Part shown: piece after piece, positions 53,601-61,491 of the stretch
Numbering within the stretch: position 1 is the first letter of the stretch
How the letters are laid out: every line of letters starts with the position of its first letter
Assembly: GCA_964645715.1 (NCBI GenBank)
Contig: CAZYAO010000020.1
Location: 4,511 to 68,510 of the forward strand
Source: JAUMBM01 sp964645715
GTDB taxonomy: Bacteria > Bacteroidota > Bacteroidia > Chitinophagales > Saprospiraceae
Length of the DNA stretch: 64,000 bases
Direction: 5' to 3'
The notes under the pieces: generated by a model
Told to the model about the DNA's origin: nothing
Databases searched by the model: none
What the model saw: the letters and a program-made list of their open reading frames with translations, nothing else
Made by a program: the position numbers and the translations under genes

Positions 53601-53620
53601 TAAATATATATGAATATACC
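53601..53620. promoter_or_regulatory. AT-rich imperfect palindrome, possible ArsR-family operator
   Basis: TAAATATATATGAATATACC lies between the divergent ArsR and DUF294 genes, 20 bases before the ArsR start. Related ATAT-rich motifs occur at 52861-52880 and 53006-53030. Confidence 0.35.
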
Positions 53621-53675
53621 TGTTTACAACGAATGAACCCCTGTAAAAGGTTCATAACGCTAAAAAAAAATAAGT

Positions 53676-55604
53676 ATGACAAATACCATTTCTCGCCGGA
53701 TATATGACTTTCTGAAAGAGTATCCGCCTTTCAATTTACTTGATTCACAACAGTTGCTGTCCATTGCCGATCGGGTGGTAGTTCAGTATCGACAACCTGA
53801 CGAAATCATCTTCCGAACAGGTGACCAGCCCGGTAAGTTCATTTTCATGGTGCGGGAAGGGGCAGTAAATTTATTTCATCAGGATGAAAAGGGGGGCGAG
53901 GCGTTGGTGGATCAGTGTGAGGAGGGGGATGTTTTTGGTCTTCGGCCACTGCTGGCTGAGGATCAGTATGCGCTGACAGCCCGCGTAGCGGAGGAGTCGC
54001 TGTTGTATGCCATTGATATCGACAGTATCAAGCAATGGCTTTTTGCGCATCCGCAGGCTACTTTTTACCTAGCCAGCAATATGGCTGCGGGGCTGCGCCG
54101 CCGCACAGAGCCTCGCTTGCGGGGCAAGCTGCAGGCAGCACCCGCCGACGGAAGCGCAGCTGAAGATTTTCAGCTGCTCGAGCTTCAGTCGGTTGACCGT
54201 TCTAAGAAGCCGGTGACCTGTACGCCCGATCTGTCAATACAAGCGGCGGCGGCCATCATGTCCGAAAAGGAGGTAGGGTCGATTATTATTGTTTCGCCCC
54301 GGGATTTTCCGCTGGGCATTGTGACCGACAAAGACCTGCGCAAAAAGGTGGCGACGGGCAAGGTGCCGCTGTCTGCTCCGGTGGAGCAGATCATGTCGAG
54401 CCCGGTAGTGACGGTGGGGCGCGAGCTGACGGTGGCCGATGTGCAGATTGCCATGGTAAAACGCCGTATTCACCACTTGTGTGTTACGGAGGATGGCAGC
54501 GACCAGTCGGCTGTCCTGGGGGTCATCTCCGAGCACGATCTGCTGGTGCTGCAGGGCAACAACCCCGCTGTGCTGATCCGTGAGATCAGGCGCTCCCAAG
54601 ATACAGGGCAGATGAACGATCTTCGCAGCAGGGCGGAAGCCTTGTTACGCAAATATCTCGAACAGGAGGTTGCTATTGCCTACATTGCTTCTATCATGTC
54701 GGAAGTCAATGACGAAATCATCCAGCAGTGTGTCAGGTTGTCACTCAACGAGATGGAGGGTGATGCGCCTGCCGGCTTCTGCTGGCTGTCGCTTGGCAGT
54801 GAGGGGCGCGGCGAGCAGCTGTTGCGCACGGATCAGGACAATGCGCTGGTGTTTGAAGACCTGCCTGCAGCGGCGCTGCCGGCGGCCAGACAGTGGTTTT
54901 TGTCGTTGGCTGCCAAGGTCAATGAAAAACTCAATGCTGTAGGTTTTGTCTTCTGTCCGGCAGAGATGATGGCCCGAAACGAAAAATGGTGTCTGTCGCT
55001 CAGCGAATGGAAGCAGCAGTTTAGCCAGTGGATGCTGACGCCCACGCCGGAGTCGGTGCTGCATAGTACAATCTTCTTTGATTTTCGGCCCGTCTATGGG
55101 GATGAAAAGCTCAGCGAGGCGCTCACGGCGCATATTTTTGCCATCCTTGACAGCCAGTCGCTCTTCCTTTCGTTTCTGGCCAAAGATGCTGTGCAGAGTC
55201 CGCCGCCCCTCACTTTTTTTCGCAACATCCTGGTCGAGGGCAGTGGTGAACACAAGGATGAGTTTGACATCAAAGCGCGTGCCATGATGCCGCTGGCCGA
55301 TGCCGCCCGCGTACTGGTGCTCCACCACCGCATCGGTGGAATCAACAATACTTTCAAGCGTTACGAAAAACTGGCAGCACTGGAGCCCAACTACCACGAG
55401 CTGTTTCAGGAAGCTGCCGATGCCTACGAGATTCTCATCCGCCTGCGGGCGCTGCAAGGTCTTAAGCACAACAACAGCGGGCGCTTTTTTAAGCCCTCGG
55501 AGCTTAGTAAGATGGAGCGCATTCTGCTGCGCAATACCTTCCGGCCGGTGAAGGAACTGCAGCAGTTGCTGAGTCTGCGCTTCCAGCTGGCTTATTTTGG
55601 CTGA
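53676..55604 (+). CDS. cNMP-CBS-DUF294 putative nucleotidyltransferase
   Basis: 642 residues: a cyclic-nucleotide-type domain (about 15-140), two CBS domains (about 170-300), a DUF294 nucleotidyltransferase core with GSEGRGEQ (G374-R378) and the metal-binding D386-Q-D388, and a C-terminal DUF294_C helical domain. It resembles the GlnD-type nucleotidyltransferase fold controlled by small-ligand domains. In many bacteria this gene travels with an acetate symporter and a DnaQ-like exonuclease, as here. Its target is unknown. It is followed directly by a hairpin starting at the base after the stop codon. Confidence 0.92.
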   Translation: MTNTISRRIYDFLKEYPPFNLLDSQQLLSIADRVVVQYRQPDEIIFRTGDQPGKFIFMVREGAVNLFHQDEKGGEALVDQCEEGDVFGLRPLLAEDQYALTARVAEESLLYAIDIDSIKQWLFAHPQATFYLASNMAAGLRRRTEPRLRGKLQAAPADGSAAEDFQLLELQSVDRSKKPVTCTPDLSIQAAAAIMSEKEVGSIIIVSPRDFPLGIVTDKDLRKKVATGKVPLSAPVEQIMSSPVVTVGRELTVADVQIAMVKRRIHHLCVTEDGSDQSAVLGVISEHDLLVLQGNNPAVLIREIRRSQDTGQMNDLRSRAEALLRKYLEQEVAIAYIASIMSEVNDEIIQQCVRLSLNEMEGDAPAGFCWLSLGSEGRGEQLLRTDQDNALVFEDLPAAALPAARQWFLSLAAKVNEKLNAVGFVFCPAEMMARNEKWCLSLSEWKQQFSQWMLTPTPESVLHSTIFFDFRPVYGDEKLSEALTAHIFAILDSQSLFLSFLAKDAVQSPPPLTFFRNILVEGSGEHKDEFDIKARAMMPLADAARVLVLHHRIGGINNTFKRYEKLAALEPNYHELFQEAADAYEILIRLRALQGLKHNNSGRFFKPSELSKMERILLRNTFRPVKELQQLLSLRFQLAYFG

Positions 55605-55798
55605 CCAGAAGCTTCATGCATGTCTGTTTTGATTTTTTTTTTCAAAAAATCAAAACAGACATGCATACAAAATGCTTCTGGGGGGCATTCCCCCCCCGGA
55701 TGCACATTGCCGTATTTATTTTTTGATTTTTTCCAAAAAATCAAAAAATGAACACGCATACAAAATGCATCCGGGGGCATTCCCCCCCCCCCGGATGC
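55605..55798. repeat. Nested hairpins with poly-C/poly-G tips
   Basis: First palindrome: outer CCAGAAGC (55605-55612) with GCTTCTGG (55674-55681), inner 23-bp perfect arms (55616-55638 with 55644-55666). Second: outer 12-bp arms (55693-55704 with 55766-55777), inner 15-bp AT arms (55718-55732 with 55735-55749). A third, with G5/C-run stems, covers 55767-55798. The first begins one base after the DUF294 stop codon. G/C homopolymers lie just before the assembly gap. Confidence 0.85.
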
Positions 55799-55994
55799 AC
55801 ATAAACTTTGCTTATGTTATTTCGATGGCCCTGGCAGTCNNNNNNNNNNNNNNNNNNNNNNNNNNNNNNNNNNNNNNNNNNNNNNNNNNNNNNNNNNNNN
55901 NNNNNNNNNNNNNNNNNNNNNNNNNNNNNNNNNNNNNNNCCCCCCCCGGATGCACATAAACTTTGCTTATGTTATTTCGATGGCCCTGGCAGTC
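55785..55994. other. Assembly gap with 55-bp duplicated flanks
   Basis: 100 Ns at 55840-55939. Bases 55785-55839 and 55940-55994 are identical, so this is probably an unmerged contig overlap next to a C-run rather than a true gap. Confidence 0.9.
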
Positions 55995-56640
55995 CGCTGC
56001 CACCCCCCCGGACTTCTACCAGCAATACCTGTCGACAGTCAAACTCGGCTGGGAGGCGCATACGCCGATTGAACAACTGCGTTTCGTGGTATTCGATACG
56101 GAGACGACAGGCCTCAATCCGGCCAAAGACCGACTGCTCTCGATCGGGGCGGTCGCGTGCAGTGCCAACACACTACGGGTGGAGGATGTACTGGACATAT
56201 ATGTGCAAAATGAGCAGGCACCTCACAATCCGGAGGCCATCACGGTACACGGCATCCTGCAGGGACAGCTCAGCACTGCCCACAGTGAGGCTGAGGCTGT
56301 AGCAGCTTTCACGGCCTTTTGTGGCAACGCTGTGCTGGTCGGTCACCACCTGGCGTTTGATATTGCGATGATCGATGGTGCGCTCAGGCGTGCCGGTGCC
56401 GGCACCCTGAAAAATCGGCGTATTGATACTATGGACCTGGCGCGCCGCGCCAATGCCCATACGGACTTTCTGCCGCCCGGTTTTTTTCAGCTCGACCAAC
56501 TCGCAGCGCGCTATGGTATCCCCCTCAGTGACCGGCATACAGCGGCCGGCGATGCCTATATTACGGCACTGCTGTTATTTAAATTGTTGGGTCAGCTCAA
56601 GAAGCGGGGCGTCAACAGCCTGCGGGATCTCCTGCGCTAG
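55969..56640 (+). CDS. DnaQ-like 3'-5' exonuclease
   Basis: 223 residues from ATG 55969; TTG 55963 would add two. DEDDh exonuclease motifs: ExoI FDTETTGL with D43 and E45, ExoII in LVGHHLAFDIAMIDGA and ExoIII HTAAGDAYIT with the His and Asp. This is the epsilon-type proofreading fold, but the protein is stand-alone. It follows the DUF294 gene on the same strand with an intervening hairpin cluster and assembly gap. In many genomes these two genes and an acetate symporter are neighbours, which supports the start and the assignment. The N-terminus lies right after the gap, so an upstream start is possible. Confidence 0.87.
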   Translation: MLFRWPWQSAATPPDFYQQYLSTVKLGWEAHTPIEQLRFVVFDTETTGLNPAKDRLLSIGAVACSANTLRVEDVLDIYVQNEQAPHNPEAITVHGILQGQLSTAHSEAEAVAAFTAFCGNAVLVGHHLAFDIAMIDGALRRAGAGTLKNRRIDTMDLARRANAHTDFLPPGFFQLDQLAARYGIPLSDRHTAAGDAYITALLLFKLLGQLKKRGVNSLRDLLR

Positions 56641-56745
56641 CCGGATGCCGTACTGCGCGCACCTGAGCTTTTTTTTACAAAAAACCGAAAAACAGGCATC
56701 TGTGCAAAATACGCTCTGGTGACGCCAGAATCCGCCAAGCTTTTG

Positions 56746-56753
56746 TAATTTTG
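56746..56753 (+). promoter_or_regulatory. -7 box TAATTTTG before lipoprotein gene
   Basis: Exact TAnnTTTG match, 15 bases before the likely start at 56769. Confidence 0.5.
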
Positions 56754-56768
56754 TGGCCTGAAAAAAAA

Positions 56769-57281
56769 ATGAATATGCGCATCAGCACTATTGTATTGGC
56801 TGCAACAGCCCTGGCCATAGGCCTATATTCCTGCCAGTCAGATAAAAAGGCAGACAAACAGGCGGCAGCGCCTGCCACGGAGATGAGCACGGATACCACT
56901 ACGGCCAACCCTGTGGCCGATCAGCGCAACTATCCTTCTCATCTGGAGCGTACCAGCTGGGAAGTCATCAAGATTGACTTTGAAGGTATGAGCTTTCGGC
57001 CCGATAGTGCCCGCGTTCCGCAGATTGATTTTCTCGGAGCCAAGCTGAATGCACTGGGTGTCTGCAACCGTTTTTCGGCTACATATGATACGCCCGACAA
57101 TGAAGGGGCCATGACCATTACAGCAGCAGCTACAAGCGACAATGCAGGTTGCCCGGCAACCAGCTTTAAGTTTGATCGCCGTATGTTCGATATCCTGGAA
57201 CACACGACTACCTATCGCATGACCCAGGGCGGACTGGTACTCATCAGTGACAAGGGGCAGATCATCTGTCGCGAGCGCTAA
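56769..57281 (+). CDS. META/HslJ-like lipoprotein
   Basis: 170 residues from ATG 56769 (ATG 56775 also possible), with a lipobox LYSC near residue 20. A polar linker is followed by a META-type domain: RTSWEVIKIDFEG, LNALGVCNRFSATYDT and SDNAGCPA, with the conserved Cys pair. META/HslJ proteins are small periplasmic or outer-membrane proteins linked to heat-shock and antibiotic stress in E. coli; the exact role is unknown. The stop codon shares its last base with the next start (TAATG), so translation is probably coupled to the glycosyltransferase. Confidence 0.82.
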   Translation: MNMRISTIVLAATALAIGLYSCQSDKKADKQAAAPATEMSTDTTTANPVADQRNYPSHLERTSWEVIKIDFEGMSFRPDSARVPQIDFLGAKLNALGVCNRFSATYDTPDNEGAMTITAAATSDNAGCPATSFKFDRRMFDILEHTTTYRMTQGGLVLISDKGQIICRER

Positions 57282-58789
57282 TGCAGCCAACTGCCAAAGG
57301 TTCGTGGCTGCAGGAAGATTATCGCCTGCCACTGCTTGCTGGCCTGCTTTTCGTGCTGGCCAACCTGTTGCAGGCGGCGCTCACGCCGCTCGATCCGGAT
57401 GAGGCCTATTACTGGTTTTATGCCGACCGGCTGCAGTGGGGGTACTACGATCACCCGCCAGCCNNNNNNNNNNNNNNNNNNNNNNNNNNNNNNNNNNNNN
57501 NNNNNNNNNNNNNNNNNNNNNNNNNNNNNNNNNNNNNNNNNNNNNNNNNNNNNNNNNNNNNNNTCGGGCAGGCGCTGCTGTTGGGCACCTCCATGGCACT
57601 GCTGCTTTACAGCAAATACCACGGCTTGCTGGTGATCCTGTTCACGGTCTTTTCCAACCTGCAACTGTGGCGCATGCCCGCTTTTTATCTGGCAGGGTTA
57701 AGCGGTGTGCTGCTGTTTATGCCGCACCTGTACTGGCAGTACGCCAATGACTTTCCTTCTTTCCGCTACCACCTGGTAGGGCGCGACGATCCCTACGAAC
57801 TCAAGCACACGATCAACTACCTGGTCAACCAGCTGAGTATGTTCAATCCGCTGCTCCTCCCTTGGTGGGCGCCGGCACTCTGGCGGAGCCGGCAGCAGGA
57901 GCCACTGGCACGCGCGTTTTTTGTCACCGCGATGGGATTTTGGCTCTTCTTCCTGTGGAGTACTTTCAAGGGGCATGCAGAACCACAGTGGACGGCTGTC
58001 TTATCTATACCGCTGGTGCTGTTATTGTTTCGGTCGTGGCAGTCGGGCAGCCTGCGCTCCCCTTGGTTTGGGCGTATGCTGGTCGTGTCTCTGCTGCTGT
58101 TTGTCCTGTTGCGGGTGGCACTGGTCATTCCGGACAAAACACCGCTGCGGCAGATGAGGAATGCCGACTGGATTGCGGACTTGTCGGCCTATGCCGGGGA
58201 TACGCCCTTGCTCTTTGAAAATTCATACCGCGATGCTTCGCTCTATCGCTTTTATACAGGCAAAGCTGCCTGGAATATGACCAACGTGCTGTACAGGCCA
58301 AGCCAGTACGATCTTTGGGAGGGAGAAAAAGCGTTGCAAAACCGCACGGTGGTCGTGGTGGGGCAGCGCGGCTGGCCTTGTCCTGCGCCTTGTGATACGC
58401 TGCAGACGGGCAGGCTTTTTAAGCATTTGCTTCGAGCCGACAGCTTTCAGGTACTTACCAGGGTGGCGGTAAAGCTTACGGCCTGTGAGCCCCGGCTGCC
58501 CCAGCCGGGCGATACACTGCGTCTGCATTTTTCCATACACAACCAGTACCCTTTTGCGGTAAATCCCGCTGCGGGCGGCTTGCCCGCGCAGCTGGCGCTG
58601 CTGGCCAGCAGCGGCCTGGAGCAGTGGCACTACTGGCCGCTGACCTATACACCCGGCCTGCTCGCCCCCGGGGAGCAGCGCTCACTGACCTGGCAGTGGG
58701 TCGTACCGGCCGATTATCCGCCGGGGGCACCGCCGTTTGGCCTTGGCTGGCAGTATGCAGGCATGCCGCCTGCCTGGCCGGTGCAGTAG
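57281..58789 (+). CDS. GT39/ArnT-like membrane glycosyltransferase, with assembly gap
   Basis: The N-terminus shows the family motif LDPDEAYYWFYADRLQWGYY and DHPPA, with the acidic catalytic region typical of polyprenyl-phosphate sugar transferases. 100 Ns (57464-57563) follow. After the gap, LLLGTSMALLLYSKYHGLL and many hydrophobic segments continue, then a soluble C-terminal domain. In relatives about 100 or more residues lie between DHPP and YSKYHG, so the real gap is larger than 100 bases. It should glycosylate lipid A, a lipoprotein or a polymer at the outer face of the inner membrane. Its start is coupled to the upstream lipoprotein. Confidence 0.85.
   Translation: MQPTAKGSWLQEDYRLPLLAGLLFVLANLLQAALTPLDPDEAYYWFYADRLQWGYYDHPPAXXXXXXXXXXXXXXXXXXXXXXXXXXXXXXXXXXGQALLLGTSMALLLYSKYHGLLVILFTVFSNLQLWRMPAFYLAGLSGVLLFMPHLYWQYANDFPSFRYHLVGRDDPYELKHTINYLVNQLSMFNPLLLPWWAPALWRSRQQEPLARAFFVTAMGFWLFFLWSTFKGHAEPQWTAVLSIPLVLLLFRSWQSGSLRSPWFGRMLVVSLLLFVLLRVALVIPDKTPLRQMRNADWIADLSAYAGDTPLLFENSYRDASLYRFYTGKAAWNMTNVLYRPSQYDLWEGEKALQNRTVVVVGQRGWPCPAPCDTLQTGRLFKHLLRADSFQVLTRVAVKLTACEPRLPQPGDTLRLHFSIHNQYPFAVNPAAGGLPAQLALLASSGLEQWHYWPLTYTPGLLAPGEQRSLTWQWVVPADYPPGAPPFGLGWQYAGMPPAWPVQ
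57464..57563. other. Assembly gap inside glycosyltransferase gene
   Basis: 100 Ns without duplicated flanks. Comparison with the family layout suggests several hundred bases are missing. The preserved frame across the Ns may be chance. Confidence 0.85.
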
Positions 58790-58809
58790 TATTAAATAGC
58801 TTTTATACT

Positions 58810-59007
58810 GCATTCTTTGGCGGCTTCCGCCGCCAAAGAATGCTTAGAGCTTGTGTTTATTTTTTAAAAAAAAAATAAACAGCTGTGCGGCTTTGTATTT
58901 CGCTTTGGCGGCTTCTGCCGCCAAAGAATGCTTAGAGCCTGTGTTTATTTTTTTTAAAAAATAAACAGCTGTGCGGCTTTTATTTCGCCGCAGAGGGCGG
59001 CGAAATA
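58810..59007. repeat. Five-hairpin array containing an 88-bp tandem duplication
   Basis: GC-tip hairpins: 58810-58824/58829-58843 (15 bp, arm GCATTCTTTGGCGGC, loop TTCC), 58903-58912/58917-58926 (loop TTCT) and 58981-58991/58997-59007 (TATTTCGCCGC type). AT-tip hairpins: 58855-58865/58870-58880 and 58943-58953/58956-58966, both with arm GTTTATTTTTT. The hairpin pair repeats at an offset of 88 bases. The array lies between the convergent glycosyltransferase and DUF2214 genes. Confidence 0.88.
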
Positions 59008-59019
59008 CGCCTGCAGCCT

Positions 59020-59457
59020 TTAGCGACCAATACCCACCGCCATGAGTACCGCCAGCGCGGGTATACAGGCCAGCACAATGAGTTCGGCTACCACCAGCCA
59101 GCGCAGCAACGGCGGTACACTGACTTCCTCGCCGGGTTCACCGCGGCTGTGACGGATAAAAAATATGGTGGGGTAGGCGGATAGCAGCCCTAGTACACCC
59201 GCCAGTACCAGCTTGGTGATAAACAGCGGATTATCTGAGTAATAGGTCGAGGGCTTGCCGCCGGCCAACCACATGCTGAGGCCTGCGCCCACAACCAGTA
59301 GCGAAGCCAGCCCGTAAGCGGCATCGATCAGGGACAGTCGCCGCAGCTCAGCACGGGTGTGAACGGGTTTGAGTAGCAGCCACTCGCTAATCAACGAGCC
59401 CGCCAGCACCAAAATGCCCACAAAGTGCAGGTAACGAATAAGTAAATCTGCGTACAT
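59020..59457 (-). CDS. DUF2214-family membrane protein
   Basis: 145 residues with four hydrophobic helices (about 8-28, 45-64, 78-97, 118-140). The start MYADLLIRYLHFVGILVLAG and the internal KPSTYYSDNPLFITKLVLAG fit DUF2214/CopD-like small membrane proteins with a conserved His near the first helix. Function is unknown. It follows the DinB-like gene by 14 bases on the same strand, so the two are probably co-transcribed. Confidence 0.85.
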   Translation of the reverse strand: MYADLLIRYLHFVGILVLAGSLISEWLLLKPVHTRAELRRLSLIDAAYGLASLLVVGAGLSMWLAGGKPSTYYSDNPLFITKLVLAGVLGLLSAYPTIFFIRHSRGEPGEEVSVPPLLRWLVVAELIVLACIPALAVLMAVGIGR

Positions 59458-59471
59458 GAGATTGCGTTTTT

Positions 59472-59951
59472 TTATGGCGCCTGTTCAACACCCGGCAGCA
59501 TCTTCTTCAGGATGACAATCTGACCAAGGTGGTAGTGCGAGTGCTCCAGTATGCCCGTGAAGTTGCGGAAGTAAGTACCGTATTTTTCATCTGCAAAAGC
59601 ATCATTCAGGCGGCTGTCGGGGAAAGCTTCTATCAGTACTGCCAGCTGCTCGGCGTCGTCCCACACTTTCGCCAGCACGGCCTCCCAGTCGGCTTGCGAG
59701 GCTACGGGCGGGTGGTCGAAGCTGTATTTGTCGCGCGCCGTGAGCGGATGCCCCTCCATCACTTGTCGCACGGCCGCCACGTAATAATTGATGTGGTAGA
59801 CCAGCGCAAGCAGGCTGTTGAAATTGGGTAGCTTGTATACTGCCTGCTCCCAGGTCAGGTCTTGTACATGTGGCCGGAGGGATACGCCGGTGGGGTTGCC
59901 GCCAAAGTGGAGCTCGCGAAACTGCCGGGCAATCTGTGAAGTAATCTGCAT
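59472..59951 (-). CDS. DinB-superfamily (DUF1572-like) protein
   Basis: 159 residues from ATG 59951 (MQITSQIARQFRELHFGGNP); the frame's earlier start at 60059 has no family-like sequence. A four-helix bundle with metal-ligand histidines in ALVYHINYYV (first) and ILEHSHYHLGQIVILKK (last helix) is typical of DinB-like proteins, some of which are thiol-dependent transferases. The substrate is unknown. It forms a likely two-gene unit with the DUF2214 protein. Confidence 0.88.
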   Translation of the reverse strand: MQITSQIARQFRELHFGGNPTGVSLRPHVQDLTWEQAVYKLPNFNSLLALVYHINYYVAAVRQVMEGHPLTARDKYSFDHPPVASQADWEAVLAKVWDDAEQLAVLIEAFPDSRLNDAFADEKYGTYFRNFTGILEHSHYHLGQIVILKKMLPGVEQAP

Positions 59952-60253
59952 GGCTTCAAAATTTAGGGGTAATCGCCGGGCTGCCTGCCAACCAGCAGAT
60001 GGACAGCTTGGGTGTCTGCCAGCGTAACGTATGTCCGGCCGCGCAGTAAAGATAATCATTTTTTACAGCAAGGCACAGATACAGGGGCTGCCAGCATCCG
60101 AATAACAACACATCCGCTGCAGGGTGACCCCCTGTGTATAAAGGATGAAATTAACTGTGTCGATTTTCTGTTGAATTGAAAAAATATTCCGATAATAGCA
60201 CGCAATTACAAATATTGTTGAATCAACGACACGAGGTCGAAAAAAAAGAATTT

Positions 60254-61426
60254 ATGGCAACGGACTGGACAAGGAGAAAGGTACTGCAGACGCTTGGGCT
60301 GGTAGCCGCAGGGGCCAGCGTCAAAGCGTCATCACTTCAGGCCATACCCTATGAATTTGATTACACCACCCTGCCCACTACATCCCGCAAAATTACAGCC
60401 ATCGTGCTGGGTGCGGGCAGCAGGGGCAATGTCTATGGCAATTATGCACTGCAGCACCCCAATGAAATTGATATTGTGGGAGTGGCAGAGCCCATTGCTA
60501 TCCGTCAGGAACGCTATTCGCAGAAACACAATATCGAGGTAGGCAATCGCTTCCAGACTTGGGAGGATGTCTTTAAAAAGCCGCGCTTTGCCGATGCTGT
60601 CATCATCACAACGCCCGATCATCTGCATTACGGTCCTGCCATGAAGGCGCTTGCACTGGGCTACGATGTGCTGCTTGAAAAGCCTATCGCCCAGACGTGG
60701 CAGGAGTGTAAGGATATTCTGGACCTGGCTAAGCGCAACAATCGCATCGTGGCGGTCTGCCATGTGTTGCGCTACTCGCCCTACTATCGCAAAGTCAAGG
60801 AGGTGATTGATTCCGGTGTGCTGGGTGAGCTGGTGAGCATCCAGCATTTTGAGCCTATTCAGCATGTGCACATGTCGCACTCGTTTGTGCGGGGCAATTG
60901 GCGGCGTGCCGCCGATACCAACCCCATCCTGCTCGCCAAGTCCTGCCATGATCTCGATATGCTGCGTTGGTGGGTGGGTAAACCCTGCCGACAGGTAGCT
61001 TCTTTTGGAAGCCTCAAGTGGTTTAAGGCAGAAAATGCACCCCAGGGGAGTACTGCCCGCTGTACCGACGGCTGTGCAGTGGAGGGGCAATGTCCTTATT
61101 CGGCTATNNNNNNNNNNNNNNNNNNNNNNNNNNNNNNNNNNNNNNNNNNNNNNNNNNNNNNNNNNNNNNNNNNNNNNNNNNNNNNNNNNNNNNNNNNNNN
61201 NNNNNNNGGCCAGCAGCAGCGCTGGAATGTGAAGGAGAACGCACAGGTACAGTCGGGCCACGGCGGTGGCGACTGGGGGCTTATGCGCGACTGGCTGCGC
61301 GCAGTCGGCGAGCAAAACGCCAGCTTGCTTACTTCCACGCTCGATGCCTCTATGGAAAGTCACTTGATGGGCTTTATGGCGGAAAAAAGCCGCCTCAACA
61401 GAACGGTGGAAGCAGTTGTGGTGTAA
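60254..61426 (+). CDS. Secreted-type Gfo/Idh/MocA oxidoreductase, with assembly gap
   Basis: From ATG 60254 the protein begins MATDWTRRKVLQTLGLVAAG, a twin-arginine-like export signal (the RR is followed by KVLQ). The Rossmann motif is VLGAGSRGNVYG, and the EKPIAQTW motif carries the catalytic Lys of the family. 100 Ns at 61108-61207 replace part of the C-terminal domain; relatives have about 130 residues there, so the gap is probably larger. The family oxidises or reduces sugars with NAD(P). It precedes a second Gfo/Idh/MocA gene by 65 bases. The start at 60176 (TTG) is less likely. Confidence 0.88.
   Translation: MATDWTRRKVLQTLGLVAAGASVKASSLQAIPYEFDYTTLPTTSRKITAIVLGAGSRGNVYGNYALQHPNEIDIVGVAEPIAIRQERYSQKHNIEVGNRFQTWEDVFKKPRFADAVIITTPDHLHYGPAMKALALGYDVLLEKPIAQTWQECKDILDLAKRNNRIVAVCHVLRYSPYYRKVKEVIDSGVLGELVSIQHFEPIQHVHMSHSFVRGNWRRAADTNPILLAKSCHDLDMLRWWVGKPCRQVASFGSLKWFKAENAPQGSTARCTDGCAVEGQCPYSAXXXXXXXXXXXXXXXXXXXXXXXXXXXXXXXXXXGQQQRWNVKENAQVQSGHGGGDWGLMRDWLRAVGEQNASLLTSTLDASMESHLMGFMAEKSRLNRTVEAVVV
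61108..61207. other. Assembly gap inside oxidoreductase gene
   Basis: 100 Ns without duplicated flanks. The missing part of the C-terminal domain is probably longer than the placeholder. Confidence 0.85.
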
Positions 61427-61491
61427 ATTTGTGCCCGCCGGCAACGAGCAGCCTTTTGTTGCCGGCGGTTACTTCATGAACCAACAATACA

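Noticed and set aside
60059..60254. Extended starts of the DinB-like and first oxidoreductase genes into the divergent spacer
   Set aside because: The added residues show no family likeness; later ATG codons give proper N-termini (59951 and 60254).
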